From Ciona savignyi (lineage: Eukaryota; Chordata; Ascidiacea; Phlebobranchia; Cionidae): 64,000 nt of DNA. How positions within the stretch are numbered: position 1 is the first letter of the stretch; the number at the start of each line of letters is the position of its first letter. Under the pieces are notes generated by a model that ran no database searches, was not told the DNA's origin, and was given only the letters and a program-made list of their open reading frames with translations. The stretch covers positions 5,489 through 69,488 of the forward strand of contig CH003231.1 of NCBI GenBank assembly GCA_000149265.1, written 5' to 3'. Position numbers and translations under genes: made by a program. Positions 31,258 through 47,417 of this stretch are shown here, piece after piece.

Positions 31258-34200
31258 CACCGCCATTAGTGTGCTGGTGGTAGTGGTGCTTGCTTTCGTC
31301 ATGGTATCACTTGGTAAGTACCACGTCATCGTTGTGACGTCATGATATAGATTTTGACGTCACAAACAGGTGACACGTATTCAACTATCCCGATCCTGGA
31401 CAACAAGTATCATTAATACATATAGGAGGATATGATGGGGCGCTGCGCAAGGGGCCAACACACGGGCAATTGTTAGATCTTTTCGCGCCCAGCGTCGGGT
31501 TACCGAATATATTGTAGTGTGTTGTGTGTGATTTAGATGTTCCTTTAATTTGATAGAACCCATTAATACATTGGGTTCATGCAAGGTCCGTAAGTTCTTT
31601 GTCCAAATACACAACCGACTAGATAGCGACAAGTTTCGAACCTGGAACCTTTCGGCTGAAAGGCATCGCACTAACCCACCAAGCTCATCGATTGCCCCCC
31701 CAGGTTGCACGATGACGCTCTCCAAGATAATGGAACACGCTCGGAAGCCCAAGGGCGTGATCATCGCTCTGGTGGCGCAGTTCCTCATCATGCCAGCGTC
31801 TGCGTTCGGGCTGACCCAAGCCTTCCAACTAGACACGTACGCAGCAATAGCTGTGTTGATATGTGGTTGCTGTCCCGGTGGGAATCTCTCAAACATGCTC
31901 GCGTATTCTCTCAGTGGGGACATGGATTTGAGGTTTGTTTGATACATTCTAAGCGAGACAGACCGACAGCCGAAAGGTAGTGAGATTAAAACCAGCCAGC
32001 AGCTAGATATTTATATCCTTGGGCAAGGTACTTAGTGGTTGCTTGCCCAATCCCGAATGATTGTAAAGATGATCAAAAACTTAAGCATTAAGATAGGAGG
32101 ATAGGATAGGGTAATCATCTTTACCCCGTGGATGGGAAAACCAAGGGGTTATCACACAGGCAATCGTCAGATCACTTCGCGCCCATCATCGAGTTACCTG
32201 AGCTATTGCAGTGTGTTGTATATGATAGACACGTTCGTTTAATTTTGTAGAACCTATTAATCCGCTGGGTTCAAGCAATGTCCGTATGTGCTTTGCCCAA
32301 GGACACAACCGACAAGCTAGCGACCAGTTTCGCACCTGCAATCTTGCGATTGAAAGGCGACGCACTTAACCGCCATACTTTACCCTCACACCCCATGTCA
32401 CCCACAGCATTCTGATGACCACCTGCTCATCGGTGATCGGACTAGGGATGATGCCGCTCTCTATCTACCTCTACTCCCAGCTCATCACCCCTCTTAGTGC
32501 ATCCATGGTCCCCTTCGACAAGATCGTCATCAATATTTTGCTGACGGTACTTCCGGTCGGAGCTGGGATCATAATACGTCACTACCGCCCGCAGTGGACA
32601 AGGAATATAATGCGGGTGGGTTGTAACTTGGCAGTGTGCATGAGGTGTATACCTGTGACTCGACCTGTGGGCATGTCATGCAATGGTATAGGATATTGAT
32701 GTTTATTGTCCGTCAGATTAGCTCTGGAATCGAGCTAATGCGTACGCCTTTAGCAGAAAGCGTCCGAACCCAGAGAATTGTATTATCTTCTATAACGGTG
32801 GGCGCGTAGGTGATCTGATGATTGCCCGTTTGTTACCCCTTCGGTTTCCCATTCGAGAATAAACATGCTGGAAACAACTGACTAGCTAGCGACCAGTTTC
32901 AAACCTACAACCCTTTGACTGCAAGGCACCAACCCACCAATATCCCCCCTCATGATGTTATGATACCGTCTAACACGACGTCACCACAGTTCGGAGGTCT
33001 GATGCTCCTGCTCTGTTCGATCAGTGTCGCAGTATTAGCTGGGATCATGTTGGGCGACGCTTTCTTCCGATTCTTCGACGCATCGGTGATTGCGTGTTGC
33101 GCCATCCTTCCGATGTCAGGTTATCTCCTCGGATATCTCTTCGCGCTTCTGTTTCGGGAAAACCCCAAGTGTCGGTTAGTACAGCAGATACGTAATGCAT
33201 GAAACACTAAAAAGAGGGAAGCCACCTAATAAAACTATGGAAACTGAACCCATCCCCAAACACTGATCTCAACCACAGAACTAACGCTAACTCCAACCCC
33301 ATGTTTAAAACTAACTCTTACTCCAACCCCATGTTTAAAACTGATATCACAATCTTCATTTTAATGTGCAATTTACCTCCTTTTAATGTTTCCCACAAAA
33401 TGGCGGATAATCCTCCCATATTCCAGCCGCACCATTTGTGTGGAGACGGGTTGCCAGAACGTTCAGCTGTGCAGTACCGTGTTGAAGCTTGCATTCGATC
33501 CTATTATCGTGGGAGTTCTGTTCCTTCTACCATTGGTCTATATGGCGTTCCAGGTAAGCATTGTATTGCAAATCTTATCGTTCGTAAGTTTGGTGGGTTA
33601 GTGCGTCAGCTTTCGACCGAAGGGTTTCAGTTTCGAAACTAGTGGTGAGCTAGTCGGCTATGTCCTTGGCAAGACACTTTACGGCCACTGACTGAACCCA
33701 GTGGAATGATGGGTTCTACTAAATTGAAGGAACGTGTCTATTATATAAAACACACTGCAATAGCTCCGGTAACCCGACAGTGGGCGCAAGGTGATCTGAC
33801 AATTGCCTGTTAACCCCCTTGGTTTTCCCCTTTACTGGAATAAACATAAATATTCTATCCTATTTCATCGACGCTAAAAGTCGTGTTAGCGCCATCTCGC
33901 GTTCATATACATTGCTTGGTTGTACAACACGATAGTTCAGATAATAACTAGTCGGCTTCTTAGAAGCAAACATAAGAAGCCATGTTCTTTATCACAAGTA
34001 CATTAGAATCAACATATTATTCCTATGTGCCGGTGGTGCATGGCAAAGGTCAACGTCCTTGATTATTCGGGGTCAATGACCTCAACGATCAGCACACATT
34101 TGTGAAACATTAATTAAACAATGTGTTTATTTGTCCCTGACGTCATTTATCAAGGTAGTATGATATCACTGAGGTCGTTCCACTACCCATTTACACGTCA

Positions 34201-36224
34201 TATACAAGCTTGTTTGTTCAAACCTTGGTGAAAAGTCATTGTTATTTTACATTTCTTCCCGCCACACATTTGAGATACCACTGGGTTGAAGCAATGTAAA
34301 TTGGCTTGCTAAAGTGCACAGTATTACACCTCATGCCCACAGTCGAGCACAGTAACACACCTCATGCCCACAGTCGAGCACAGTAATACACCTCATGCCC
34401 ACAGTCGAGCACAGTAATACACCTCATGCCCACAGTCGAGCACAGTAATACACCTCATGCCCACAGTCGAGCACAGTAATACACCTCATGCCCACAGTCG
34501 AGCACAGTAATACACCTCATACCCACAGTCGAGCACAGTAACACACCTCATGCCCACAGTCGAGCACAGTAATACACTTCATGCCCACAGTCGAGCACAG
34601 TAATACACCTCATGCCCACAGTCGAGCACAGTAATACACCTCATGTCCACAGTCGAGCACAGTAATACACCTCATGACCACAGTCAAGCACAGTAATACA
34701 CCTCATGACCACAGTCAAGCACAGTAATACACCTCATGCCCACAGTCGAGCACAGTAATACACCTCATGCCCACAGTCGAGCACAGTAATACACCTCATG
34801 ACCACAGTCGAGCACAGTAATACACCTCATGTCCACAGTCGAGCATAGTAATACACCTCATGCCCACAGTCGAGCACAGTAACACACCTCATGCCCACAG
34901 TCGAGCACAGTAATACACCTCATGCCCACAGTCGAGCACAGTAATATACCTCATGCCCACAGTCGAGCACAGTAATACACCTCATGCACACAGTTGAGCA
35001 CAGTAATACACCTCATGTCCACAGTCGAGCACAGTAATACACCTCATGCCCACAGTCGAGCACAGTAATACACCTCATGTCCACAGTCGAGCACAGTAAT
35101 ACACCTCATGCACACAGTTGAGTTATTATAGTCTGGTTACAAGTCAAGTAATCGACGTCACCCGAATAAACGCAATGTTCCCCCACTAGGTGGCAGAAGC
35201 GTTCCTCATCATATTCGTGTTCCGAGTGTACGCATGGTGTCGAGGGGATAAAGTGAAGGAGACCTCGGATATAGAGATGAGTAAGTTCCTTATGAGAAGA
35301 AGGGGGCTTTATCGGTCACGTCACCTCGCGCCCACCGTCGGGTTACCGGAGCTATTGCAATGTGCTGTGTATGATTTACATGTTCCCTCAATTTAGTAGA
35401 ACTCTCTAATCCGAGTTGAGGTGGTGTCGCTATAACTACTTAGCCCAAAGCCATAACAACCGATTCGTCGGCGGGTGATTTTGATTCATAAACGATTTGG
35501 CTGACAGCCCGTGCTCTATACCGAGTAAAATACGTTGGTCAAGGAAACAGCCGAAAAGCTGGCGGCTGGTTTTGATACCTTAACCTTCTGACCACCGATT
35601 TAAACACCCGAAGTAATTTGTTTAGTATTTTTCGCTCCTTCGTTACATTAAAGAGAAATGTCGTAATTAATTAAAGTCAGGATAAACCGCAAAACTACAG
35701 TAGTTAAAACATTGCCCGGCAGATGAGTTTGGTGGGTTAGCGCCAGTCGGCTGTGTCCTTGGGCAAGCCACTTAACGGACATTGCCTGTACCCAGCGGAT
35801 TAATGGGTTCTACCAAATTGAAGGAACATGTGAAGCATACACAACACACCGCAATAGCTCCGGTAACTCGACTATGTATGTTATCTTATTCACGTGGATA
35901 AACATGAATATCCGATCCTACATGTTTATAAATACACACGGTATAATAGAGAAAAAATGACGTGGGCATTTCCCTATTTTAGCAGGGAACGGTGAGGTAG
36001 CGAAGGAGAAAGAAGCCGCCGGTGAAGACTCGAAATTATTGGTCCAAACCCAGCTTACCGAGGACAAAACGGACGACATGCCGCCGCCTCCTGAACAATT
36101 CACTCCGTCCAAGAAAGAGCCAGATAGCGGAAGTGATATCGGAGTGCTATGGCCGCTAGATGGTGGTCCATCCGCTTCTTATCAGGATTCATTAAAAAAA
36201 GCAGGAACAGAAAATTTCGTTTAA
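31161..36224 (+). CDS. SLC10-family sodium/bile-acid symporter-like transporter
   Basis: Multi-pass plasma-membrane transporter of the SLC10 (ASBT/NTCP) fold. Exons: about 31161 (or 31235)-31313, 31704-31932, 32408-32615, 32990-33174, 33427-33553, 35190-35280, 35986-36224. Phases agree between 31313 and the stop. The first membrane span is TAISVLVVVVLAFVMVSLG. Hallmarks follow: VAQFLIMPASAFGL, ICGCCPGGNLSN (crossover motif at the sodium site), LMTTCSSVIGLGMMPL, and ETGCQNVQLC (second sodium-site motif). The 80-residue C-tail is charged and Pro-rich. The start is uncertain: the TM1 exon is open upstream to at least 31024 in its own frame with no good Met. If joined to the upstream gene through a 43-nt intron (31118-31160) the total is exactly 1039 codons. 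Substrate cannot be inferred. Confidence 0.88.
31421..31693 (-). mobile_element. SINE abutting the SLC10 exon acceptor
   Basis: Reverse divergent copy. Its head (CACTAACCCACCAAGCTCATC) ends about 12 bp before the exon starting at 31704, so it may supply part of the acceptor region. Confidence 0.85.
31965..32372 (-). mobile_element. SINE pair in SLC10 intron
   Basis: A short + fragment (31965-32045, GCCGAAAGGTAGTGAG) is followed by a near full-length - copy (32090-32372). Confidence 0.82.
32690..32935. mobile_element. composite SINE fragments in SLC10 intron
   Basis: Tail, + body (GGTGATCTGATGATTGCCCG) and - head (GACTAGCTAGCGACCAGTTT) pieces are fused, suggesting repeated insertion and deletion. 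Confidence 0.7.
33226..33345 (-). repeat. GGTTAG-type dispersed repeat
   Basis: CTATGGAAACTGAACCCATC ... ACTCCAACCCCATGTTTAAAA, with a short internal duplication. It is the reverse complement of the repeats at 5.0 and 47.6 kb. Confidence 0.6.
33588..33868 (+). mobile_element. SINE in SLC10 intron
   Basis: Near full-length + copy beginning shortly after the donor of exon 33427-33553. Confidence 0.9.
33869..34308. other. SLC10 intron, unannotated part
   Basis: No recognised feature, except that 34272-34315 (CACTGGGTTGAAGCAATGTA) resembles the SINE body and leads into the 31-bp array. Confidence 0.5.
34309..35125. repeat. 31-bp minisatellite, about 26 units
   Basis: Unit CACAGTAATACACCTCATGC + CCACAGTCGAG, highly homogeneous. 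It is the CCTCATGCCCACAGTCGAG part of the 109-bp unit with the rest deleted. It is preceded by the same SINE-like leader as the 109-bp array at 40.0 kb. It lies in the SLC10 intron before exon 35190-35280. Confidence 0.95.
35310..35918. mobile_element. SINE fragments in the last SLC10 intron
   Basis: A - strand fragment at 35310-35420 and a + copy lacking most of the head at 35728-35918. Between them is tRNA-like debris (35455-35600). Confidence 0.75.
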
Positions 36225-36848
36225 AGTTCTCATTTGAAATTACACATATTTGTCAACACACTAAAAGTGCTTTCGCATTGTATTCAACGATTATTTGAAG
36301 ATGACGCGTTTTGTCAGTTAGAATGAATGAACAGACAGTTCCGCCATTTTGTTCAGCATCTTAATACACTGCCTTCTATGATATCGTTGTACATTACTTA
36401 TCACGTCACAATGTAAGTAGCGTGTTAGAACATCCGGTGTATCGTTGATACTGTTCATCTAAAACGTCGCGTTCGGCGCAGTTCTACTAATTGCAGTGTA
36501 CGTATGTAAAGCTAGTAAATACATTGAATCTTGGATATTATGTCTCCTTTCTACAACAGCTGAACACCGTGTTGTTTATTAAGTGTGTCGGGTGGGTGCG
36601 GAACATATGCTGAACCATGAAATATTAACGACCATCCACCCGTAATGAGAAGTCCCCCGAAATAGCCGCCGGCCTATCCTGCTGACGTTGATGCGCGGTC
36701 ATGCGGAACGGCCTTGTTTGATTTCCGAAACCCAATTTCCACGAAAAGCTTGTTGAGCACTATAGGTAGTCGGTAGCAGATTAGATAAGCTGATTGAGAC
36801 TTATACGTGGTAATAGAAGTACAGTCGTTTTTGTGATTATTTTAAAAT
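36225..36848. other. intergenic region between SLC10 and GMDS
   Basis: About 620 bp, presumably the 3' UTR of SLC10 and the GMDS promoter. No AATAAA or clear TATA box seen. GC-richer near 36590-36720. Confidence 0.45.
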
Positions 36849-40699
<3,851 letters not shown>

Positions 40700-41329
40700 T
40701 TACCATGGGAACCACATCGGCGACCCCAACTGACACTTTGACCCCAGTAACGAAGCTTTTTGTCCGAACCCCTTTTTAACCCCCCAGATTATAAGTCCCA
40801 GTATTTTGCACTTCTTGCGCAGTAGTAATATGTATATGGCGCTCCTACTGTACAACACATAGCATGGGCGACCATGGTTCTCTTATGCAGCAGTTTCTTC
40901 AAAAGTGCTCTTTTCTTCATTTTCGTGCTTCGTCTTCAAAACACAATTTTAACATTTTTCTACGAAGCGTTGTGTTACATCACAATGGCCCCACACCCTG
41001 TATCTTCACGCGTGTATTTGTGTTGTGCTTTTTTTGATTGTGATGTCATACTTAGTTTTCCACTTTACCATGTACCAGAGCTTTGTCGTAGTTATTCCAA
41101 TAAACCCCATATTATTCCAACCACTTGGTGCTGCTAATGAGGCGGTTTGTCGAATAATGAAATGGGAATAGTGGCCGAATGATTATCGCCATTGATATAT
41201 ATTTATAAACAGTTTTTGGGCCGAGTCTATCATAGGTTAAACCTTGGGCTATCTTAACCTTGGCACCAATTGCTTCGCCCTCAAATTCATCGTTTCATTG
41301 TCTGGCCGATTTAGCGTGTTTGGTTAGCA
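40700..41329. other. GMDS 3' flank
   Basis: 3' UTR with a candidate AATAAA at 41099-41104. No further gene recognised. Confidence 0.5.
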
Positions 41330-42183
41330 AACCACCTTTCAGCCAAAAGGTTGCAGGTCGATTGTGTCAATAGGCAAGGCACTTTGACCTGTCACTGTTA
41401 AGTCGGTTGTGTAATGGAATGCACTTAATGGATATTGACTGAACCCAGTGGAATAAAGATTTCTATTGAAACTGATGTAAATGCCTCAGGTGATATAATA
41501 AACAACCCCTCCTATTCACCTGTGAAAACTGAATAATCGTTGAAGCAACAGGGCAGGTAAGCATATAGATCTTTACTAAATTAAAATACACACAGTGCAA
41601 TATGGATGTGTACGAAGTGTGGACGCCCGCAGTGTTATAACATGATGATGATGATGATGGTGTAGGTAGTTCACGTGGACTGCAGGAATATAAAATCTCA
41701 ATTGCTGGTCTGACGCTGCAAGTTCAGTGGTGGCGTTTCTTACACAGCAGTGTTGCACAAGTTGCGCGTAGAAAATAATTGGCAGCACTGCTATAAGCCG
41801 ACCCATTTGTCCATTATGACATCATCATATGATTTGTCTTTGATGCATTTCTCCATTGTTTCAATGATCGTGGGAAGTCTGGGGGGGAAATTGAAATCTT
41901 GGAATCAAATGATGAAACCGTGACGTTTATGTTACTGGCCCAACCTAATTGCAGATGATTTTATATTTGTTGTGCCATTTGGCTTGGGCAAGGCACTTAA
42001 CACACATTGCCTGAACCCAGTGGATTAATGGGTTCTACCAAATTGAAGAACGTGTGAATCATATACAACACACTACAATAGCTCCGGTAACCCGACGATG
42101 GGCGCGAGGTGATCTGACGATTGCCCGTGTGTTAACCCCTTTGGTTTCCCATCCACGGGGTTAAACATGAATATCCTATTCTT
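41330..42183 (+). mobile_element. SINE fragments between GMDS and FAM20B
   Basis: Degraded + head and body at 41330-41465 and a 5'-truncated + copy at 41983-42183 ending ATGAATATCCTATTC. The 41466-41982 part holds a short (ATG)n tract at 41642-41658 and nothing else recognised. Confidence 0.75.
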
Positions 42184-42265
42184 TATAATGGTTAATTGTT
42201 TATACATTTATCCCCCAGCAGACACATCTCACAATATTATGGGAAAGACTTATGACCAGATGGCG

Positions 42266-45200
42266 TCAGTAGTTACCAACCTGGTCCAGCATTGACACCA
42301 AGTGCGACTCACAGCAACAATGACAAATTAAACGCAAATTGCCTGTTTAATTCCACTTTAATTTGCAATTCCCACCAACACTCTATGGGTCAGATGTGCA
42401 TCACACTCCCTACAAATCCAGCTACTCAAGCAAAACTTATCGAATTCATTTGGGGTGAAATAGGGGATTCCCCTGAGCACCCACCTTACATCGATGGCGT
42501 TGAAATGGGGTGGGTGGAGCACCGGGGTAATGGGGTCAGCCGAGAGAATGCTTTCCAACAATTGGGTGAGTACCCCGTTCTTCAGCTGCTGCAGTTTCTC
42601 CCATGTTGATCTCCTTAATCTGGGGGGGTTATGAGGGGGGTCATGGCGTGGGGTTATGAGGGGGGAAGGGGGTTATGAGGGGGGTTATGTCTGAGTGGGA
42701 AGATCTGAGTGGGAAGGGTTATAAGGGTGGGGAGGGGGGTTATGAGGGGGGTTATGGGGGGGGATTATGTGGGGGGATTTTGTGGGGAAAAGGGGGGGGT
42801 TTGAGGAGGGTTATGAGGGGTGAGGTTCATGGGTTTGGGGTTATGAGGGGGTGAAGTTGGGCGGGGTGAGGTGTAATGAGGCAGGGTGAGATAAACCACA
42901 CATTAGTTATACTCACATGCAGCATTGCTTGAGTGGAGCCAATATACTCGGTTCATGGTGATGGGGATTCCCGAAGCTGAGGGGGTTAAGGGGTAATCAT
43001 GTCTTCTCTATGAAGGGGAAAACCAAGGGGGTTATCACACGGGCAATCGTCAAATCACCTCGCGTCCATCGTCGGGTTACCAGAGCTATTGTAGTGTGTT
43101 GTGTATGATACACAGTTCTTCAATTTGGTAGAACCCATTAATCCGCTGGGTTCAGGCAATGTCGGTTAAGTGCCTTGCTCAAGGACACAACCGACTAGCT
43201 AGAAGCTGGTTTCACTTTAGCTATAAGTCGACATTCTAACGTCTGATCATCAGTTTACAATGTTTCAGCCAGCGGTGGTTACATGAAACCAACATAGATG
43301 GCAAAACATCCGTTAATCCTCTGTTTCCTGCCTTAAACACTTCCTGTAGACACTAGCACCATGCATCATAGGATTGTTAATTACAATCACAATATCATCT
43401 TAGCTAACCCCCTAAACTGGGCTTGGGTACAATATACCAACCAACATTCCTGAAAGTGGGTTGGGTACAATATACCAACCAACAATCCTGAAAGTGGGTT
43501 GGGTACAATATACCAACCAACATTCCTGAAAGTGGGTTGGGTACAATATACCAACCAACATTCCTGAAAGTGGATTGGGTACAATACGCCAACCAACATT
43601 CCTGAAAGTGGATTGGGTACAATATACCAACCAACAATCCTGAAAGTGGGTTGGGTACAATATACCAACCAACAATCCTGAAAGTGGGTTGGGTACAATA
43701 CACCAACCAACATTCCTGAAAGTGGATTGGGTACAATACGCCAACCAACATTCCTGAAAGTGGATTGGGTACAATATACCAACCAACAATCCTGAAAGTG
43801 GGTTGGGTACAATATACCAACCAACATTCCTGAAAGTGGATTGGGTACAATACGCCAACCAACATTCCTGAAAGTGGATTGGGTACAATACGCCAACCAA
43901 CATTCCTGAAAGTGGATTGGGTACAATACGCCAACCAACATTCCTGAAAGTGGGTTGGGTACAATACGCGAACAATAGAGACCTTTTAGCATTGTCCATC
44001 ATAATGAGCATTGTGTCCTTGGATTTGTTCTTGAAGATCTCGTAATGGTGGCGATCGGCGTTGCCAATGAGGTAGTCAAACACCGCGGCATCTGCCACGT
44101 CTAGGAGCCTCGTGCCACGATCGTACGGCGCTTGCCGCTTGACCACATCGTCGCAGTATCGTCCATCGTTCTCCCATCTTGCTTTCCTCCCGTCCACATA
44201 TGTGCGCTGCCGAGTGATGACTCATCACATTATCATTAAGATGACTCGACATATCATCGCCATGACAACCCACCTGGTATGGATGACGCTGCTTCTGGAA
44301 TGCCGACCACTTGGTGGGGAGCCAGAGCGTGACGGAGCCCTCCATCAGCCCCCCCTCCCCACACGCCATGTTGCGCTCGTTGCAATATAAACACACCCCG
44401 AAGTAACAAGTATTCCCGTCTGAGGGGAATTACCTGGGTTACGTGGGTGAGGATTATTACAGAACAATCACCTTTCTCCCGGAAAGTATCGAGCAGCCTC
44501 CTAGTGGCGACCGGGATGATCTCGGACTTGAGGTCGATGACGCGACCCACCACTAGGGGGGACCGGCGTAGATCGAGCACACGGTCAAGATGGAAAGCGG
44601 CGATCTCGGCGTTGTGTCGGTCGTATCCGTCGTACGGTTTCCCCTCGATCACGTGGTCACGGGAATATCTGGATGGGAATGAAACCCACACGATGGCGCA
44701 TTAATGAACGACTCCGAGGATGAGCTTGGTGGGTTAGTGCGGCACCTTTCAATCGAAAGGTTGCAGTTTCGAAACTGGTCGCTAGCTAGTCGGTTGTCTT
44801 CTTGGGCAAGGCACTTAACGGACATTGCCTGAACCCAGCGGTTAATGGGTTCTACCAAATTAAAGGAACAGGTCTATCATATACAACACACTGCAATAGC
44901 TCCGGTAACCCGACGATGGGCTCGAGGTGATCTGACGATTGCCCGTGTGTTAACCCCCTTGGTTCCCATCCACGGTGATAAACAAGAATATCCTATCCTA
45001 ATACACTCCGGTAACTAATAATAACACACTACAATAGCTCCGGTAACCCGACGATAGTTTTCCCACCCACAGGGATAAACATTAATACGCTGTCCAACCC
45101 ACCTCTTCTGTTTAAACACGACCTTCTGACCCCCCACAAGCTCCAACATCAGTTTGATCTGAGTTCCCTTCGGCAGCGCATCAGCCTTCACTATCCGAGC

Positions 45201-47417
45201 TGATGCCATGGCTTTCAATATGGCCGCCATCTCTGGGTGCTGGTGGGGGTAAATCTGCCGCTCGGTCACCCAGCTCTCTGCTGTCTGTGGGAAAATCATA
45301 CAAACTATTTGGGAGGAAAGAAATGTGAAATCGAAATGAACTCGATCCAATGGTATGTCAACCATGTTGACAGAGGAATAAAATGTTCCCAACAGGTTAG
45401 TCAGGCAAGGATATGGCAAACGGTCTTAACTCAAAAGGGTCCTTAGCGATCAAAGAAAAATTTGAAAAATAAGGAAAATTATCATAGAAATAATATAACC
45501 ACCATAGAAACCTTAAACAGCTTCTTCAGATCAGTGATATCTGCAGATCTTAGGTCAAGTTGTAGTCGATCCAATTCGCTTTGAATAAATTCATTTTGTT
45601 GGCTGTTTCTTTTGTCAGGGGATTCCCCCAAATTGATAGGTTTATCAATGACATCATCGACGGCTTGTTTCAATTCGGGGACTTCAGGTTGAATGGCTTC
45701 CTCTGCTTTCCTAGGGGAATAGGTTTTTCATGGAGATAAATGAACCAACCATCCACACACTGTAACAACTCCAGCAACTCGACTGTGTGCATGAGGTGTC
45801 TTACGATATCCTTGAATAAAGCCTGGCTTCCAACCCACGAGGATATAAATGAACCAACCATCTACACACTGTAATAGCTCCAGAAACTCGACTGTGTGCA
45901 TGAGGTGTCTTACGATATCCTTGAATAAAGCCTGGCTTCCAACCCACGAGGATATAAATGAACCAACTATCCACACACTGTAATAGCTCCAGCAATTCGA
46001 CTGTGTGCATGAGGTGTCTTACGATATATTTGAATAAAGCCTGGCTTCCCACCCACGAGGATATAAATGAACCAACCATCCAAACACTGTAATAGCTCCA
46101 GCAACTCGACTGTGGGCATAAGGTGTATTACGATACCCGTGGATAAAGCCTGGCTTCCCACCCACGAGGATATAAATGAATCAACCATCCACACACTGTA
46201 ATAGCTCCAGCAACTCAACTGTGGGCATGAGGTGTCTCACAATACCCGTGGATAAAGCCTAACTTCCCACCCACGAGGATATAAATGAATCAACCATCCA
46301 CACACTGTAATAGCTCCAGCAACTCGACTGTGGGCATAAGGTGTATTACGATACCCGTGGATAAAGCCTGGCTTCCCACCCATGAGGATATAAATGAATC
46401 AATCATCCACACACTGTAATAGCTCCAGCAACTCAACTGTGGGCATGAGGTGTCTCACAATACCCGTGGATAAAGCCTAACTTCCCACCCACGAGGATAT
46501 AAATGAATCAACCATCCACACACTGTAATAGCTCCAGCAACTCAACTGTCGGCATGAGGTGTCTCACAATACCCGTGGATAAAGCCTAACTTCCCACCCA
46601 CGAGGATATAAATGAATCAACCATCCACACACTGTAATAGCTTCAGCAACTCGATTGTGGGCATGAGGTGTCTTACGATACCCGTGGATAAAGCCTGGCT
46701 TCCCACCCACGAGGATATAAATGAATAAACCATCCACACACTGTAATAGCTCCAGCAACTCGACTGTGAGCATGAGGTGTCTTACGATACCCGTGGATAA
46801 AGCCTGGCTTCCAACCCACGAAGATATAAATGAACCAATCATCCACACACTGTAATAACTCCAGCAACTCGACTGTGGGCATGAGGTGTCTTACGATATC
46901 CGTGGATAAAGCCTGGCGTCCCACCCACGAGGATATAAATGAACCAACCATCCACACACTGTAATAGCTCCAGCAACTCGACTGTGAGCATGAGGTGTCT
47001 TACGAAACCCGTGGATAAAGCCTGGCTTCCCACCCACGAGGATATAAATGAACCAACCATCCACACACTGTAATAACTCCAGCAACTCGACTGTGAGCAT
47101 GAGGTGTCTTACGATACCCATGGATAAAGCATGGCTTCCCACCCACGAGGATATAAATGAACCAACCATCCACACACTGTAATAACTCCAGCAACTCGAC
47201 TGTGGACATGAGGTGTCTTACGATACCCGTGGATAAAGCCTGGCTTCCCACCTACGAGGATATAAATGAACTAACCATTCAAAGCAACTAATCAACCAAA
47301 CCTTAAATTTTTCAAAATAGTTTCTTCATCTGCAGTGAAGTTACGAAGTGCTTTATACACCGTGATCCACACAATGACACTTGTGATGCCGATAATAATC
47401 CTTTGTTTCAATTTCAT
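42266..47417 (-). CDS. FAM20B: FAM20B glycosaminoglycan xylosylkinase, complete
   Basis: Golgi kinase that phosphorylates xylose in the proteoglycan linker, promoting glycosaminoglycan assembly. Nine - strand exons: 47302-47417, 45512-45710, 45103-45284, 44472-44668, 44274-44419, 43983-44206, 42917-42976, 42490-42619, 42266-42307. Phases agree (1296 nt, 431 aa; human about 409). The start [20 protein letters not shown] is a signal anchor. The kinase core shows [20 protein letters not shown] (ATP-site Lys), [44 protein letters not shown] (catalytic Asp) and LIMMDNAK (metal-binding Asp). SFGNP and [11 protein letters not shown] follow. The last 14-codon exon is the weakest call. Introns 1, 6 and 7 are dominated by minisatellites. 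Confidence 0.95.
42620..42895. repeat. G-rich tandem repeat in FAM20B intron 7
   Basis: Degenerate GGGGGGTTATGAG units on the + strand, meaning C-rich in the transcript. They start right at the acceptor of the exon 42490-42619. Multiple G4-G7 runs could form quadruplexes on the template strand. Confidence 0.9.
43000..43210 (-). mobile_element. SINE in FAM20B intron 6
   Basis: Near complete reverse copy, same strand as the gene. Head truncated. Confidence 0.88.
43412..43972. repeat. 38-bp minisatellite in FAM20B intron 6, about 15 units
   Basis: Unit GGGTACAATATACCAACCAA + CATTCCTGAAAGTGGGTT, period 38 (for example 43501 to 43539). It starts about 10 bp inside the intron, next to the weak donor GTCTCTATTG of the exon ending at 43983. 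Open in all three - frames, but intronic. Confidence 0.95.
44722..45095 (+). mobile_element. SINE plus extra tail fragment in FAM20B intron 3
   Basis: Near full-length + copy (44722-45000), then a second partial body and tail (45005-45095) that ends close to the donor of exon 45103-45284. Confidence 0.9.
45724..47285. repeat. 109-bp minisatellite filling FAM20B intron 1, about 14 units
   Basis: Reverse orientation of the same 109-bp unit as at 4.2 and 40.0 kb. It starts about 14 bp from the acceptor of exon 2 (45710) and ends about 15 bp from the donor of exon 1 (47302), so it is essentially the whole intron. It produces several overlapping false ORFs. Confidence 0.95.

Noticed and set aside
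31381..31947. 188-codon - strand ORF opposite the SLC10 exon
   Set aside because: Antisense shadow of the SLC10 exon (31704-31932) plus a SINE.
34309..35125. Regular repeat suggesting a CRISPR array
   Set aside because: Units are contiguous 31-bp copies without unique spacers, in an intron of an animal gene.
43387..44197. Long - strand ORF joining FAM20B exon 6 to [12 protein letters not shown] repeats
   Set aside because: The exon ends at 43983 in the right phase for the next FAM20B exon at 42976. The repeat is intronic.
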